Positions 55,349 through 64,000 of a DNA stretch of 64,000 nt are shown piece after piece. Each line of letters starts with the position of its first letter. The stretch's first letter is position 1. The stretch is from Candidatus Latescibacterota bacterium (lineage in GTDB: Bacteria; Latescibacterota; UBA2968). A program made the translations under genes and the position numbers. The stretch is taken from the NCBI GenBank assembly GCA_022821275.1, contig JAJEDY010000094.1:43543-107542 (forward strand), written 5' to 3'. Under the pieces are notes generated by a model. That model was not told the origin of the DNA. It ran no database searches and saw only the letters and a program-made list of their open reading frames with translations.

Positions 55349-55762
55349 CTATTGTTTATAGAGCATCAGATAGATGATGACGCCGGTAATTGAGACAAAT
55401 ATCCAGCTGGGCCAAACCCATCGGGCCAGACGGCGGTGGCGATCAAATTCGCCTTTGTAGGCTCGCCAGACGAGCGCGATGATAAAGGGCACATTGACGG
55501 CGGCGAGGATGATGTGCGGGATGAGTATGGCAAAGTAGATCGGGCGCGTCCAATCGCGGTGTGGATAGGGCACAGAGCCGACCTGACTGTGATAGATGAG
55601 GTACGAGGTTAGAAAGAGTACCGATAAGATCAACGCTGTGACCATGCATTTCTGGTGCGTTTTGATGTTGCCGCGTTTGATATAGATGAATCCCAACAGG
55701 AGGAAGATGGTGCAAAGTCCGTTGAGAAAGGCGTTTGTCGCGGGCAAGTCTGTGATGGACAT
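55349..55762 (-). CDS. DUF420 membrane protein
   Basis: A 137-residue protein with four membrane segments (about 10-29, 41-60, 77-100, 115-135) and the DUF420 signature KTHQKCMVTALILSVLFLTS and SYLIYHSQVGS. The family includes CtaM-like factors near cytochrome-oxidase genes, but none is in this window. Last residues reach the REP-like pair. It lies 3 bases downstream of the large protease gene. Confidence 0.88.
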   Translation of the reverse strand: MSITDLPATNAFLNGLCTIFLLLGFIYIKRGNIKTHQKCMVTALILSVLFLTSYLIYHSQVGSVPYPHRDWTRPIYFAILIPHIILAAVNVPFIIALVWRAYKGEFDRHRRLARWVWPSWIFVSITGVIIYLMLYKQ

Positions 55763-55765
55763 ATT

Positions 55766-58345
55766 TTAACGTTTATCCAGTGCCTGTTCAATTAAGTGGA
55801 GAATGTAGCCGGTGTGAGCTTCGGTGCTCGCATCGGTCGTTTTTTTGGTTTTGAGCATGTTTTGAATGGCTTTGAGGTTGTGCAGGGCGATGGCGCGAGA
55901 TGCATGGATCCGCTTGCTTTCGGGGTCGGTAATATTGATGAGGCGGTTGACGTATTCAGCTTGTAAGTTTTGGCGGAAAGAATTGACCGTGCCTTCGGCG
56001 TCTGCTGCAAAGACGGCATCGGTCAGGTCGGCCATCATATCGGATAGTGCGTATTCGTTTCCGTAGAGCGAGGTGTCGAGCAGGCGAGCCTGGACTGTGG
56101 GGTGTAAGAGGTGGCTGAAGATGCGTTGTTGAATGCCGATTACGCGATCGTGAATTTTGGGGTCTTCTGGCGCGCTGGAGAAGCCGAAGCCGCGTCTTTG
56201 TTCCTGTAAATGGTTATAGAGTCCGGGGGGCATATCAAATGCATCGGGCGAGAGGACGTATTTGGCAAGTGCGTCCATCGCGCGTTTCTGATCGGCGAGA
56301 GCAACTGGCGTGAATGGCCGGGTTGCGCCGGGTTGGCCGATGACTGCGCGGTCAACGTAAATGCCGCCGATATAACGGGAGAAGACAGTTGCGGCATTGC
56401 GATGCTGCGCAGTGAGAATGAGGTAAGCCGTTTTCAGTTCGTGATAGGTGTTGCCCGGGGTGTTGTATTTTGCGAGGATTTTGTTTTTGACGTCGTTTAC
56501 CAGTTCGATTCGGCCTGTGGCGTGGGCAATGGCATCGCTGCTGAGGTCGTAGATCATCACGCGCGGGTCAATGCCGCGATTCGACGAGCGCATGTCGTCG
56601 GCGTCATTGCCAAACATGAGTTCTGGTTCTGTGGAGCGCGCGAGTATTTTTTCGAGGCGTTTTTGTTCGTCCTTGATATTGTCCCGTCCTGGCGAATACC
56701 CAAATTCAATGGCCCAGATATCATAGGGACCAGGGCGTGTGGTGTAGTAATGCCCCTGTTTTTGACCGGGCACGGCGAGGTTGACGCCTGGATAGTCCAT
56801 GACCGAACCCGTGAGGCCCATTTTGCCGGTCCGGCTTTTGTCGTGCAGTTGTGCTGGGGTGTGTAGTTGACTGGATTTCATGTTGTGGTTGAGGCCGAGC
56901 GTGTGACCGATTTCGTGGAGGATGAGATAGTAGATGCTATCTTTGAGCAGCGCGTCAACTTCAATTTTGGATGCGCCAGAAACGCGCAGGACCTGGGTGC
57001 CAAAGAGGTTGGATGCGTGTAGTTCGTGGCCCAGGGAACAGTATTGTGGCATGTTTAACTCGGTGTCGGATGTCGCATCGTCAAAGAGCTTGTCATAGCG
57101 CAGGCTGCTCCTGAGAAATGCAAATTCGAGCATGATGTCGGCGCCCAGTATTTGCCCGGTTCGCGGGTTGACAAAGCTCGGTCCATATCCGCCAAATGGC
57201 GGATTGGGCGACGAGGTCCAGCGCAGGACATTGTATCGAATATCTCCGGCTTCCCAATCGGCATCATCGGGCTGTTCTTTGACGTGTACGGCATTTTTGA
57301 ATCCAGCGGCTTCAAAGGCGATATTCCAGGCGAGAGCCGCTTTTTTGATGGTTGAACGCAATTCTTTTGGGGTCGTGTTTTCGATCCAATAGGTGATTGG
57401 CACGACTGGTTCAGAGCGTTTGGCTTTGAGATCCCTTTTTTTCAGGTTCCAGCGATGAATTAAATCGCGATAGGGCGTCGCGCTCCTGGAGGTTAAATCG
57501 GTCACTTGTGTGCTGAAGTAACCGACGCGCGGGTCGTCAAATCGCGGTTGATAATCATTTTTGGGCATTTCGATCAGGGTGTGTTGCAGGGTAATCGTCA
57601 CATTGCGGGCATCGGTTATGCCGTCGCCGCCGCCTTTGGGGTTGGGGTTTTCATAGGTGTAAGCGATAATGAAGTCGGTGTTTTTTGGATAATTTTTTAT
57701 GGATAGACATTTGGTTTTGGTTTTGCTGAGTCTGCCCAGTGAGAAGTTTTTGCGATTTTGCGTTCGGTTGACGCGATGGAGTGCTTCTGTGAGGAAAATA
57801 CCGTCGGCTTTGATGAGGATGTTGCCCGTGGAGTCGTTGCGTGCCGCGATTTTTTCGGATACGAGTATAGATGGGCTGATGTTGGCTTGTGCTGCACGGC
57901 TCAGGGCGTTTTTGGGGTCAAAATAATACGCGGTGTTTTCAGAGACGATTTCGATTTTGTCAAAGTGTTTTTGAATGGAAAGCACGCGGCTGCCGCGATA
58001 GTTGCCTCTGTATGTTCCCGCTGATACGGGGGCGTTAACGGTGTGGGTGAAGTAGATGTATTCTTTGCCGATTTGCGATTCGCGGATTTGCAATTGCAAC
58101 GCGCCTGTGGTCGTGTCTTCATAGACGGTGAAGAGACCGGGGTACTTGCGGCTGGATTTGGTGAGTTCGGCAATGGTTTTCTTTGGTGTGTCCTTTTTTT
58201 GCGTTCCCTTTTTTGGGGTTTTTGCGGCATTTTGTTTGGCGACTTTTGTCGAATCCGCAGGTTGTTTTTCCTGCGCTTGAACGGAGAATGCGATTCCAAA
58301 GACGAGTGCGAGTGCGATTAATAGGCGTTGAGTATTCACGGTCAT
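55766..58345 (-). CDS. Large secreted zinc metalloprotease (DUF5117/DUF4953-type)
   Basis: An 859-residue protein with signal peptide LLIALALVFGIAFSVQAQ, then a low-complexity Lys/Pro/Thr segment (residues about 30-60, KKGTQKKDTPKK). The zinc site is HEIGHTLGLNHN, i.e. HExxHxxGxxH, near residue 475. The N-terminal DUF5117-like region (RGSRVLSIQKHFDKIEIVSE) and the C-terminal DUF4953-like region (YGYSPG..., later helix-rich) follow the usual layout of 800-900-residue zinc-dependent metalloproteases common in FCB-group bacteria. Substrates are unknown. Confidence 0.9.
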   Translation of the reverse strand: MTVNTQRLLIALALVFGIAFSVQAQEKQPADSTKVAKQNAAKTPKKGTQKKDTPKKTIAELTKSSRKYPGLFTVYEDTTTGALQLQIRESQIGKEYIYFTHTVNAPVSAGTYRGNYRGSRVLSIQKHFDKIEIVSENTAYYFDPKNALSRAAQANISPSILVSEKIAARNDSTGNILIKADGIFLTEALHRVNRTQNRKNFSLGRLSKTKTKCLSIKNYPKNTDFIIAYTYENPNPKGGGDGITDARNVTITLQHTLIEMPKNDYQPRFDDPRVGYFSTQVTDLTSRSATPYRDLIHRWNLKKRDLKAKRSEPVVPITYWIENTTPKELRSTIKKAALAWNIAFEAAGFKNAVHVKEQPDDADWEAGDIRYNVLRWTSSPNPPFGGYGPSFVNPRTGQILGADIMLEFAFLRSSLRYDKLFDDATSDTELNMPQYCSLGHELHASNLFGTQVLRVSGASKIEVDALLKDSIYYLILHEIGHTLGLNHNMKSSQLHTPAQLHDKSRTGKMGLTGSVMDYPGVNLAVPGQKQGHYYTTRPGPYDIWAIEFGYSPGRDNIKDEQKRLEKILARSTEPELMFGNDADDMRSSNRGIDPRVMIYDLSSDAIAHATGRIELVNDVKNKILAKYNTPGNTYHELKTAYLILTAQHRNAATVFSRYIGGIYVDRAVIGQPGATRPFTPVALADQKRAMDALAKYVLSPDAFDMPPGLYNHLQEQRRGFGFSSAPEDPKIHDRVIGIQQRIFSHLLHPTVQARLLDTSLYGNEYALSDMMADLTDAVFAADAEGTVNSFRQNLQAEYVNRLINITDPESKRIHASRAIALHNLKAIQNMLKTKKTTDASTEAHTGYILHLIEQALDKR

Positions 58346-58518
58346 ATCTCCTTTCTATTTATTATAGGTATCTTCGCTACGCAAAATTACCCAATTGTTT
58401 TAATATTTTCAAGTGTTGTATATCGGCTGTATGAGCTATCAATTGACTTTATGTTTTTTTTTCTTATCTTTTGCGTTCAATTTTTCGAGGGTTTAGATTA
58501 CTGACGCGAGGTTTGAAA

Positions 58519-58713
58519 ATGGCAGAGGCGGGAAATGCGTGGTTGACGCCCAAGGAGATCGCGGATCGGTTGAGTAGCCGAAAAGCGAGAGAAGTACAGG
58601 AAGATTTGCTCTATGGGCGCCGGACGCGACGTGAGATATTGGATCTGGTGATGGAAGCTGTGGGTTGCAATGAATATTCGGCGGAAGATTTTTTGCGTGA
58701 AATTGTGAAGTGA
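58519..58713 (+). CDS. Small uncharacterised protein
   Basis: Sixty-four residues from ATG 58519 (MAEAGNAWLTPKEIADRLSS). The first 20 residues look like a helix-turn-helix or MerR/excisionase-type start (LTPKEIADRLSSRKAREVQE), and the protein is helical, rich in charged residues. The frame continues upstream to 58471 without clear similarity. No family assigned. Convincing codon use but modest evidence; it lies between the protease and nadB. Confidence 0.5.
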   Translation: MAEAGNAWLTPKEIADRLSSRKAREVQEDLLYGRRTRREILDLVMEAVGCNEYSAEDFLREIVK

Positions 58714-58804
58714 GTCAAAGCGCTCACAGTCTGATTTTAGTATGTTTGCCGCGTATCGCATCGTCAATACGCGGCTCGATATTTTTTGACCTGTAGGGTA
58801 CGCT

Positions 58805-60466
58805 ATGTCTGAGGTTTCTCGATCTGATTATCTGGTTATAGGCAGTGGTATTGCGGGCCTCTCATTTGCGCTTAAAGCGGCAGAGACCGGGTCTGTCACT
58901 CTGATTACCAAAAAAGAGTTTCAGGAATCCAATACCAATTACGCACAGGGCGGTATTGCCTCTGTTTTACATCCCGACGATTCGTTTGCGCTTCATCGGG
59001 AAGATACGATTCAGGCAGGCGCGGGGTTGTGTCGCGAAGATGTGGTGGATATGGTGGTGAGAGCAGGTCCCGATATGGTTAAGGCACTCATTGCCTGGGG
59101 GGCAGAGTTTACGCGAGGGAGCGAGCAGCGTACAACTGAGTCAGTCGTTCAAAATCTCGCGCTTGGGCGCGAGGGCGGGCATTCGAAAAATCGCATTGTG
59201 TATGCCGCGGATCTGACCGGTCGAGAGATTGAGCGGGCGTTGTCCGAAGCGGCGATAGCCCATCCCAATATCGCGTTGTACGAGCATCACATGGCGATTG
59301 ATTTGATCACGGAACACCATGTATATGGTTCGAAAATTTCAACGCCGGGGAAGATTCAGTGTTGGGGTGTTTATGCATTGGATGCCGTGCATGGACAGGT
59401 GAAGACTTTTTTGGCAAAATTTACGCTGTTGTGTAGCGGCGGGTGTGGTCAGATTTATTTGCATTCGACCAATCCGGCCATTGCAACGGGCGATGGTATT
59501 GCCATGGCGTATCGCGCGGGCGCAAGTGTGGGCAATTTGGAGTTTATGCAGTTTCACCCCACGACGCTTTATCACCGGGATGCAGATTCATTTTTGATTT
59601 CTGAAGCGGTGCGCGGGCATGGTGGCATTCTGGTGGATCGGGCAGGACGGGCGTTTATGGACGATTATCACAAGATGGGACCGCTTGCTCCTCGGGATGT
59701 GGTCGCGCGGGCGATTGATAGCGAGTTGAAAAAGAGCGGTGATCCCTGTGTGTTTCTCGATATTACGCATTGTCCAGGTGCAGAGCTTCAAGCGCGTTTT
59801 CCAACGATTTATGACCGGTGTTTGCAATTTGGTATTGATATTACGCAGCAGCCCATTCCGGTTGTGCCCGCGGCGCACTATATGTGTGGTGGGGTGTTCA
59901 CAGATACGCAGGGGCGCACGGATATCGAGCGGCTTTACGCTTCGGGTGAGGTCGCCTGTACGGGGTTGCACGGGGCAAATCGCCTGGCGAGTAATTCGCT
60001 GTTAGAAGCTCTGGTTTTTTCTGATCGCGCGTTTTCCGATATCCAGCAGCACATAGATGCGCGGCTTGATTTTCCCGATGTGCCAGCCTGGCAAGACGAT
60101 GATGTGTTTAATACAGAAGAGTGGGTGTTGCTATCACACGACCGGCAAGAGGTGCAGCGTTTGATGTGGGATTATGTGGGAATTGTGCGGTCGGATTTTC
60201 GATTGAAGCGCGCAGCCCGTCGCATTGGCGTGATTGTGCAGGAGGTCGAAGAGTTTTACAAGCGTACGCAAGTTACCGAGGCGTTGCTGGAGTTGCGCAA
60301 TATGACGACTGTTGCCGCGCTGACTGTGCGCTGTGCATTGTCCCGCCGCGAAAGCCGGGGGTTGCATTATACGCTCGATTGTCCTGCGCCGTTCAAATCT
60401 CCAGGAGATACGGTGGTGTCTGCCTGGGAGACGTGGGGTGCGGGGCTGCCCGTTATTGAAGTGTGA
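58805..60466 (+). CDS. nadB: L-aspartate oxidase
   Basis: A 553-residue flavoprotein: FAD motif YLVIGSGIAGLSFALKAA, TNYAQGGIASVLHPDDSF (covering the NadB-specific loop), FMQFHPTTLYHRDAD, and GLHGANRLASNSLLEALVF. It oxidises aspartate to iminoaspartate for NAD synthesis. nadA and nadC are not in the window. A CGCAGATGA-type repeat and guaA follow. Confidence 0.95.
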   Translation: MSEVSRSDYLVIGSGIAGLSFALKAAETGSVTLITKKEFQESNTNYAQGGIASVLHPDDSFALHREDTIQAGAGLCREDVVDMVVRAGPDMVKALIAWGAEFTRGSEQRTTESVVQNLALGREGGHSKNRIVYAADLTGREIERALSEAAIAHPNIALYEHHMAIDLITEHHVYGSKISTPGKIQCWGVYALDAVHGQVKTFLAKFTLLCSGGCGQIYLHSTNPAIATGDGIAMAYRAGASVGNLEFMQFHPTTLYHRDADSFLISEAVRGHGGILVDRAGRAFMDDYHKMGPLAPRDVVARAIDSELKKSGDPCVFLDITHCPGAELQARFPTIYDRCLQFGIDITQQPIPVVPAAHYMCGGVFTDTQGRTDIERLYASGEVACTGLHGANRLASNSLLEALVFSDRAFSDIQQHIDARLDFPDVPAWQDDDVFNTEEWVLLSHDRQEVQRLMWDYVGIVRSDFRLKRAARRIGVIVQEVEEFYKRTQVTEALLELRNMTTVAALTVRCALSRRESRGLHYTLDCPAPFKSPGDTVVSAWETWGAGLPVIEV

Positions 60467-60467
60467 T

Positions 60468-60497
60468 CCGCAGATGACGCAGATGAACGCAGATGAA
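60468..60497. repeat. CGCAGATGA tandem
   Basis: ATCCGCAGATGACGCAGATG followed by AACGCAGATGAAG: a 10-base unit repeated three times, with relatives at 42252. Confidence 0.5.
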
Positions 60498-60559
60498 GAA
60501 GAGGGCTGGTGGGTTGGGCGGGCTGACCGCTGACTACTGACAACTTTTCAGGAGTTTTT

Positions 60560-62377
60560 ATGCGCAACGGCATTGCCGTGATTGATTTTGGGGGGCAATA
60601 TGCCCATTTGATTGCCAATCGGATTCGCAGGTTGCGGGTTTATTCCGAAATTTTCCCGCCGGATGTTGATCCTGCGGCATTGCAGGGTGTGTCGGGTATG
60701 ATCTTTTCGGGTGGTCCGTCCAGTGTGTATGATCCCGATCCACCGGCGTTTAATCCCGGATTGCTCGGTACTGATTTGCCCGTGCTCGGGCTGTGTTATG
60801 GACATCAGTTGTTGTGCATGCATTTGGGGGGTGAGGTTGTTGCTGGTGAGGTGCGAGAATACGGTTCTGCCAGATTGAATATTGCGGGTGGGACAGATTT
60901 GTTTGCCGGGCTTGGAGATTCCCAGGTGGTGTGGATGAGCCACGGCGATGTGGTCGCAACGCTGCCAGAGGGTTTTGAAATTTTGGGGGCGACCGAGGAT
61001 TGTCCTTCGGCAGCGGTTGGCGATGCCCAACGCCGAATCTACGGCTTGCAATTTCATCCCGAGGTGGCACATACGCCGCGTGGATTGGATATTCTCGATA
61101 ATTTTCTGACGATATGCGATGCGCCGCGAACCTGGACAATGGGCAATTATGCCGAAGTGGTTATGGAGGAGATGCGGGAGAAGGTGGGGGATCGCAATGT
61201 GTTTTTGCTGGTGTCGGGTGGAGTCGATTCTTCGGTGGCTTTTGTGTTGTTTAACAGGGCGCTGGGCGCAGACCGGGTGTTGGGGTTGCATATTGACAAT
61301 GGTTTTATGCGAAAGGGCGAGACGGCTGCGGTGGAGGTTTTTCTGAAAGAAGAGGGGTTTGACAATCTGATGGTCAAGGATGCCAGTGACGATTTTTTGT
61401 TGGGTGTGGAGGGTCTGGTCGATCCAGAAGCAAAGCGCGAGGCGATTGGACACACATTTTTAGAGGTGAAGGACGAGGTGATGTCGCACTTGCATCTGGA
61501 TGCAGATCAATGGGTGTTGGGACAGGGAACGCTTTATCCCGATACCATAGAATCGGGGGGGACAGAGCACGCAGCGTTGATTAAGACGCACCACAATCGC
61601 ATTGATTTGATCGATGAGTTGATTGCCCAGGGCAAGGTTGTCGAGCCTTTGGCGCAGTTGTACAAGGATGAGGTGCGCGAGTTGGGGAGCGCGTTGGGGT
61701 TGCCCGATCATCTGGTGTGGCGACATCCGTTTCCCGGTCCCGGTCTGGCTGTGCGCTGTTTGTGTTCCGATGGCGAGACGGATGGGAGGGATATTGCATC
61801 ATCTGAGAGGGCTGCTGCTGAGATCGCTTCTGAGGCGGGTTTGCAGTTGCAGGTTTTGCCGGTTAAGAGTGTGGGAGTTCAGGGCGATTTTCGCACGTAT
61901 TCGCATCCCGCGATTGTTTCGGGGTTCGATCTGGATACGCCCGACAGCGATTGGCGCGTGCTCGAAGATATGTCAACGCGGATTACCAATAGCGTGCCGG
62001 GTGTTAATCGCGTGGTTTGTCTTATCGCGCCAGATGTGTTGCCCGGGTTGCGTCCCAAACGCGCATTTTTGACCTATCAGAGGCTCGAGGTTTTGCGGGA
62101 GGCAGATGCCATTGCCATGCGAATACTCGATCGCGCGGGTCTTATGCCCGCTGTGTCTCAGATGCCGACTGTTCTGGTGCCGTTGACGACAGATGGACAA
62201 GATGAAGTTGTGATTTTGCGCCCGATTACGACCCCGGATTTTATGACTGCGCGATTTGCCGAGTTGCCCCACGATCTGGTGCGCGATATGGCAGACGAGA
62301 TACTGAATCTGCCCGGTGTCGCTGCCGTGGGGTACGATATAACACACAAACCACCGGGGACTGTGGAATGGGAGTGA
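60560..62377 (+). CDS. guaA: GMP synthase (glutamine-hydrolysing)
   Basis: A 605-residue protein, longer than the 525 of E. coli, with extra segments in the C-terminal domain as in some eukaryote-like forms. The glutaminase domain has GLCYGHQLLC (Cys79) and FHPEVAHTP; the PP-loop is LVSGGVDSSVAFV. KPPGTVEWE is the canonical end. It makes GMP from XMP, ATP and glutamine. Confidence 0.95.
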   Translation: MRNGIAVIDFGGQYAHLIANRIRRLRVYSEIFPPDVDPAALQGVSGMIFSGGPSSVYDPDPPAFNPGLLGTDLPVLGLCYGHQLLCMHLGGEVVAGEVREYGSARLNIAGGTDLFAGLGDSQVVWMSHGDVVATLPEGFEILGATEDCPSAAVGDAQRRIYGLQFHPEVAHTPRGLDILDNFLTICDAPRTWTMGNYAEVVMEEMREKVGDRNVFLLVSGGVDSSVAFVLFNRALGADRVLGLHIDNGFMRKGETAAVEVFLKEEGFDNLMVKDASDDFLLGVEGLVDPEAKREAIGHTFLEVKDEVMSHLHLDADQWVLGQGTLYPDTIESGGTEHAALIKTHHNRIDLIDELIAQGKVVEPLAQLYKDEVRELGSALGLPDHLVWRHPFPGPGLAVRCLCSDGETDGRDIASSERAAAEIASEAGLQLQVLPVKSVGVQGDFRTYSHPAIVSGFDLDTPDSDWRVLEDMSTRITNSVPGVNRVVCLIAPDVLPGLRPKRAFLTYQRLEVLREADAIAMRILDRAGLMPAVSQMPTVLVPLTTDGQDEVVILRPITTPDFMTARFAELPHDLVRDMADEILNLPGVAAVGYDITHKPPGTVEWE

Positions 62378-62763
62378 AAGACAAAAATGGAAAAAATATA
62401 GCCTATCACGGTCTTGTCCGTGCTGTCAGAAAAAGGCGTTCCCGTTCAATCGCAATGGAGAGATAAATAAATGGACAGAACGAGGTTGTGATTTTGCACT
62501 CGATAGGGTTGTTTTTTTCACTTTTTTGAATTGAAATAGAACAAAATGTACACATTTTCTTAAATAGCGACTCGCCTGATTAGCAAGCGTAGAGCTGCTG
62601 GCATAAACTTTATCTCATTGTTTTTTTAGTGCCTTAGAATATTCTGAGGCACTTTTTTTTGTGCTTTTTCGAAAATGGGCACGGTATTTGCAGGATATGT
62701 CGTGTGCAAATCGCACTCGTGTTAATGCTGCGGGGATGTCCGCGATGATAGAGGGATAAAGTT
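62378..62763. other. Intergenic region before the glycosyltransferase gene
   Basis: No gene is visible in these 386 bases apart from chance frames. It is AT-rich with several T tracts. A hairpin, AGTGCCTTAGAAT/ATTCTGAGGCACT at 62628-62653 followed by eight T, is a likely terminator for guaA. Confidence 0.7.
62628..62661 (+). terminator. Terminator after guaA
   Basis: AGTGCCTTAGAAT (62628-62640) faces ATTCTGAGGCACT (62641-62653) with one G-T pair, then TTTTTTTT. Confidence 0.7.
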
Positions 62764-64000
62764 ATGAAAAATACTACAGTTGCATTTTATAGCCAGCATC
62801 TCGTTGGTGTTGGGCACCATTTTCGCAATCGCCAGATTGTCAATGCGCTGGTGAAGACATGCGATGTGTTTTTTCTCGATGGCGGACGCCCTATTCCCGA
62901 AGCCGATCTCGATGAACGGGTGACGTGTCTTCCCTTACCACCTCTTCGCACGGGCACACATGGCATTGAGCCTGTTGATACGGAGCAAGATTTACAGACT
63001 GTGATGCAAGAGCGTCAGATACAGCTTGCTGAAGCTATGGAGCAGATTCGCCCCGATGTGTTTTGTATTGAGTTTTTCCCATTTTCCAGATGGTCGCTCA
63101 AGAGCGAAATCCTCAATACCATTGTCAGGCTCAATGAGGTCAATCCCGGTGCGAAGGTGCTGTGTTCGCTGCGCGATGTTCCCACGCGGGCAAAGAGCGA
63201 TGCGCTGCAACCGACTTTCGCACTTGCCCCGAGACGCGATGGGGACGCGATGCGGTTTTATTCCGTGCCTTTTGGTGGGATACATCACGCGTATTTGTCT
63301 TTTAACCGGCGGTATTACGAGGAGGTCGTGCCCGTGTTGAATGAGTATTTCGATGCGGTGATGGTACATGGCGATTCCCAACTATCCCGATTGGAAGACC
63401 ACTTTCCCTGGGTGACTGATATTGGTATTCCCGTGGTTTATACGGGGTTTGTATCTGAGAAAATCGAGGACGCATCTCGGCCTGATGGGGCGCCAGATCG
63501 GTATGTGTTGGTCAGTGCTGGCGGTGGGGCTGAGGGGCTTGCGCTTGTCGCGCCGTGTATTGAAGCGTGGAAACAATTGGCACAGGAGGATGCACACGAT
63601 GGGCGCGAGATGGTGATTTTTGCCGGTGCGTTTATCAATGAAGAGCATTTTGACGCTTTGCGCGGGTTGTGCGATGATGGTCCGTTTCGCATTGAGCGCT
63701 TTGCGTCCAATTTTTTGGCGTGGATGAAACATGCGGATTTGTCGATTAGTCGTGCAGGTTACAACACCTGTATGAATGTGCTTGAGGCACGAGTGCCATC
63801 GATTCTGGTGCCGAGTATTGCGATGGATGATCAGGAATTTCGCGCGCAGCAATTGATGGGGTTGGGCATTGCACAGGTGATACATCCCGATCAACTCGGT
63901 GTGGCAAAGATGACAAAAGCCATAGCCGAAATGCTCGAAAGTTCTGTGCCCGAACACCATCTATCCCTGGATGGTGCCGAGCAAACACGAAAGTTTATAG
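62764..64000 (+). CDS. Glycosyltransferase family protein (MurG/GT28-like), 3' end outside window
   Basis: Open from ATG 62764 to the window end, 412 codons, no stop. The start MKNTTVAFYSQHLVGVGHHF and the second half (VLVSAGGGAEGLALVAPCIE, DLSISRAGYNTCMNVLEA, SILVPSIAMDDQEFRAQQL) match the two-domain GT-B fold of GT28-like predicted glycosyltransferases (COG4671-type). SRAGYNT is the donor-binding site. The target is unknown. The GAGGGATAAAGTT before the ATG serves as ribosome binding site. Confidence 0.85.
   Translation, partial: MKNTTVAFYSQHLVGVGHHFRNRQIVNALVKTCDVFFLDGGRPIPEADLDERVTCLPLPPLRTGTHGIEPVDTEQDLQTVMQERQIQLAEAMEQIRPDVFCIEFFPFSRWSLKSEILNTIVRLNEVNPGAKVLCSLRDVPTRAKSDALQPTFALAPRRDGDAMRFYSVPFGGIHHAYLSFNRRYYEEVVPVLNEYFDAVMVHGDSQLSRLEDHFPWVTDIGIPVVYTGFVSEKIEDASRPDGAPDRYVLVSAGGGAEGLALVAPCIEAWKQLAQEDAHDGREMVIFAGAFINEEHFDALRGLCDDGPFRIERFASNFLAWMKHADLSISRAGYNTCMNVLEARVPSILVPSIAMDDQEFRAQQLMGLGIAQVIHPDQLGVAKMTKAIAEMLESSVPEHHLSLDGAEQTRKFI

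Overview
The window is a bacterial chromosome segment of moderate G+C with housekeeping genes (rng-rplU-rpmA, mdh, nadB, guaA, moeA-moaC, a tRNA-Lys) of an uncultured-type Gram-negative. Sulfatases, a PIG-L deacetylase, a SelA-like PLP enzyme, LL-diaminopimelate aminotransferase, an Omp85 protein and a very large outer-membrane-type barrel fit a Latescibacterota/Poribacteria-like or other FCB-group lineage. That placement is inference, because no rRNA or marker tree is available here.

Layout. 1-4.5 kb: 3' part of rsmB, sulfatase, ATP sulfurylase and a sialidase-like propeller. 4.7-10 kb: defence module 1, a type IIG restriction-modification enzyme whose C-terminus is a HipA-kinase C-lobe, followed by a HIRAN/HipA-partner gene, next to tRNA-Lys. 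10.2-16 kb: molybdopterin genes, an SDR, RNase G, L21, L27 and malate dehydrogenase. 16.2-34.8 kb: defence island 2, all on the plus strand: hsdM, a REP-associated transposase, a broken RecG-like gene, TIR-like / membrane protein / TIR-like / TIR-like, an Nmad2 protein with an antitoxin tail, vapC, hsdS, an OLD-family ATPase-Toprim nuclease, darT-darG, a repeat-rich stretch around an ImmA/IrrE regulator-protease, brnT, and hsdR carrying a BrnA antitoxin N-terminus. 34.9-64 kb: metabolic, envelope and transport genes, including a substrate-binding protein fused to Cu,Zn superoxide dismutase, a MerR/MFS divergent pair, a NUDIX protein, a glutamate-dehydrogenase-family gene, a large secreted zinc protease, nadB, guaA and a truncated glycosyltransferase.

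Most striking signal: three times, part of a toxin-antitoxin system is joined in frame to a restriction or defence protein. These are IIG enzyme + HipA C-lobe (HIRAN gene next to it), Nmad2 + Phd-type toxin-binding tail (vapC overlapping by ATGA), and BrnA N-terminus + HsdR (brnT overlapping just upstream). In the two antitoxin cases the part expected to hold the toxin is kept and the DNA-binding domain is replaced by the defence protein, while an intact toxin gene sits beside it. This would make the defence protein the antidote, so that its loss frees the toxin. The fusions are visible in the reading frames; the guard function is inference.
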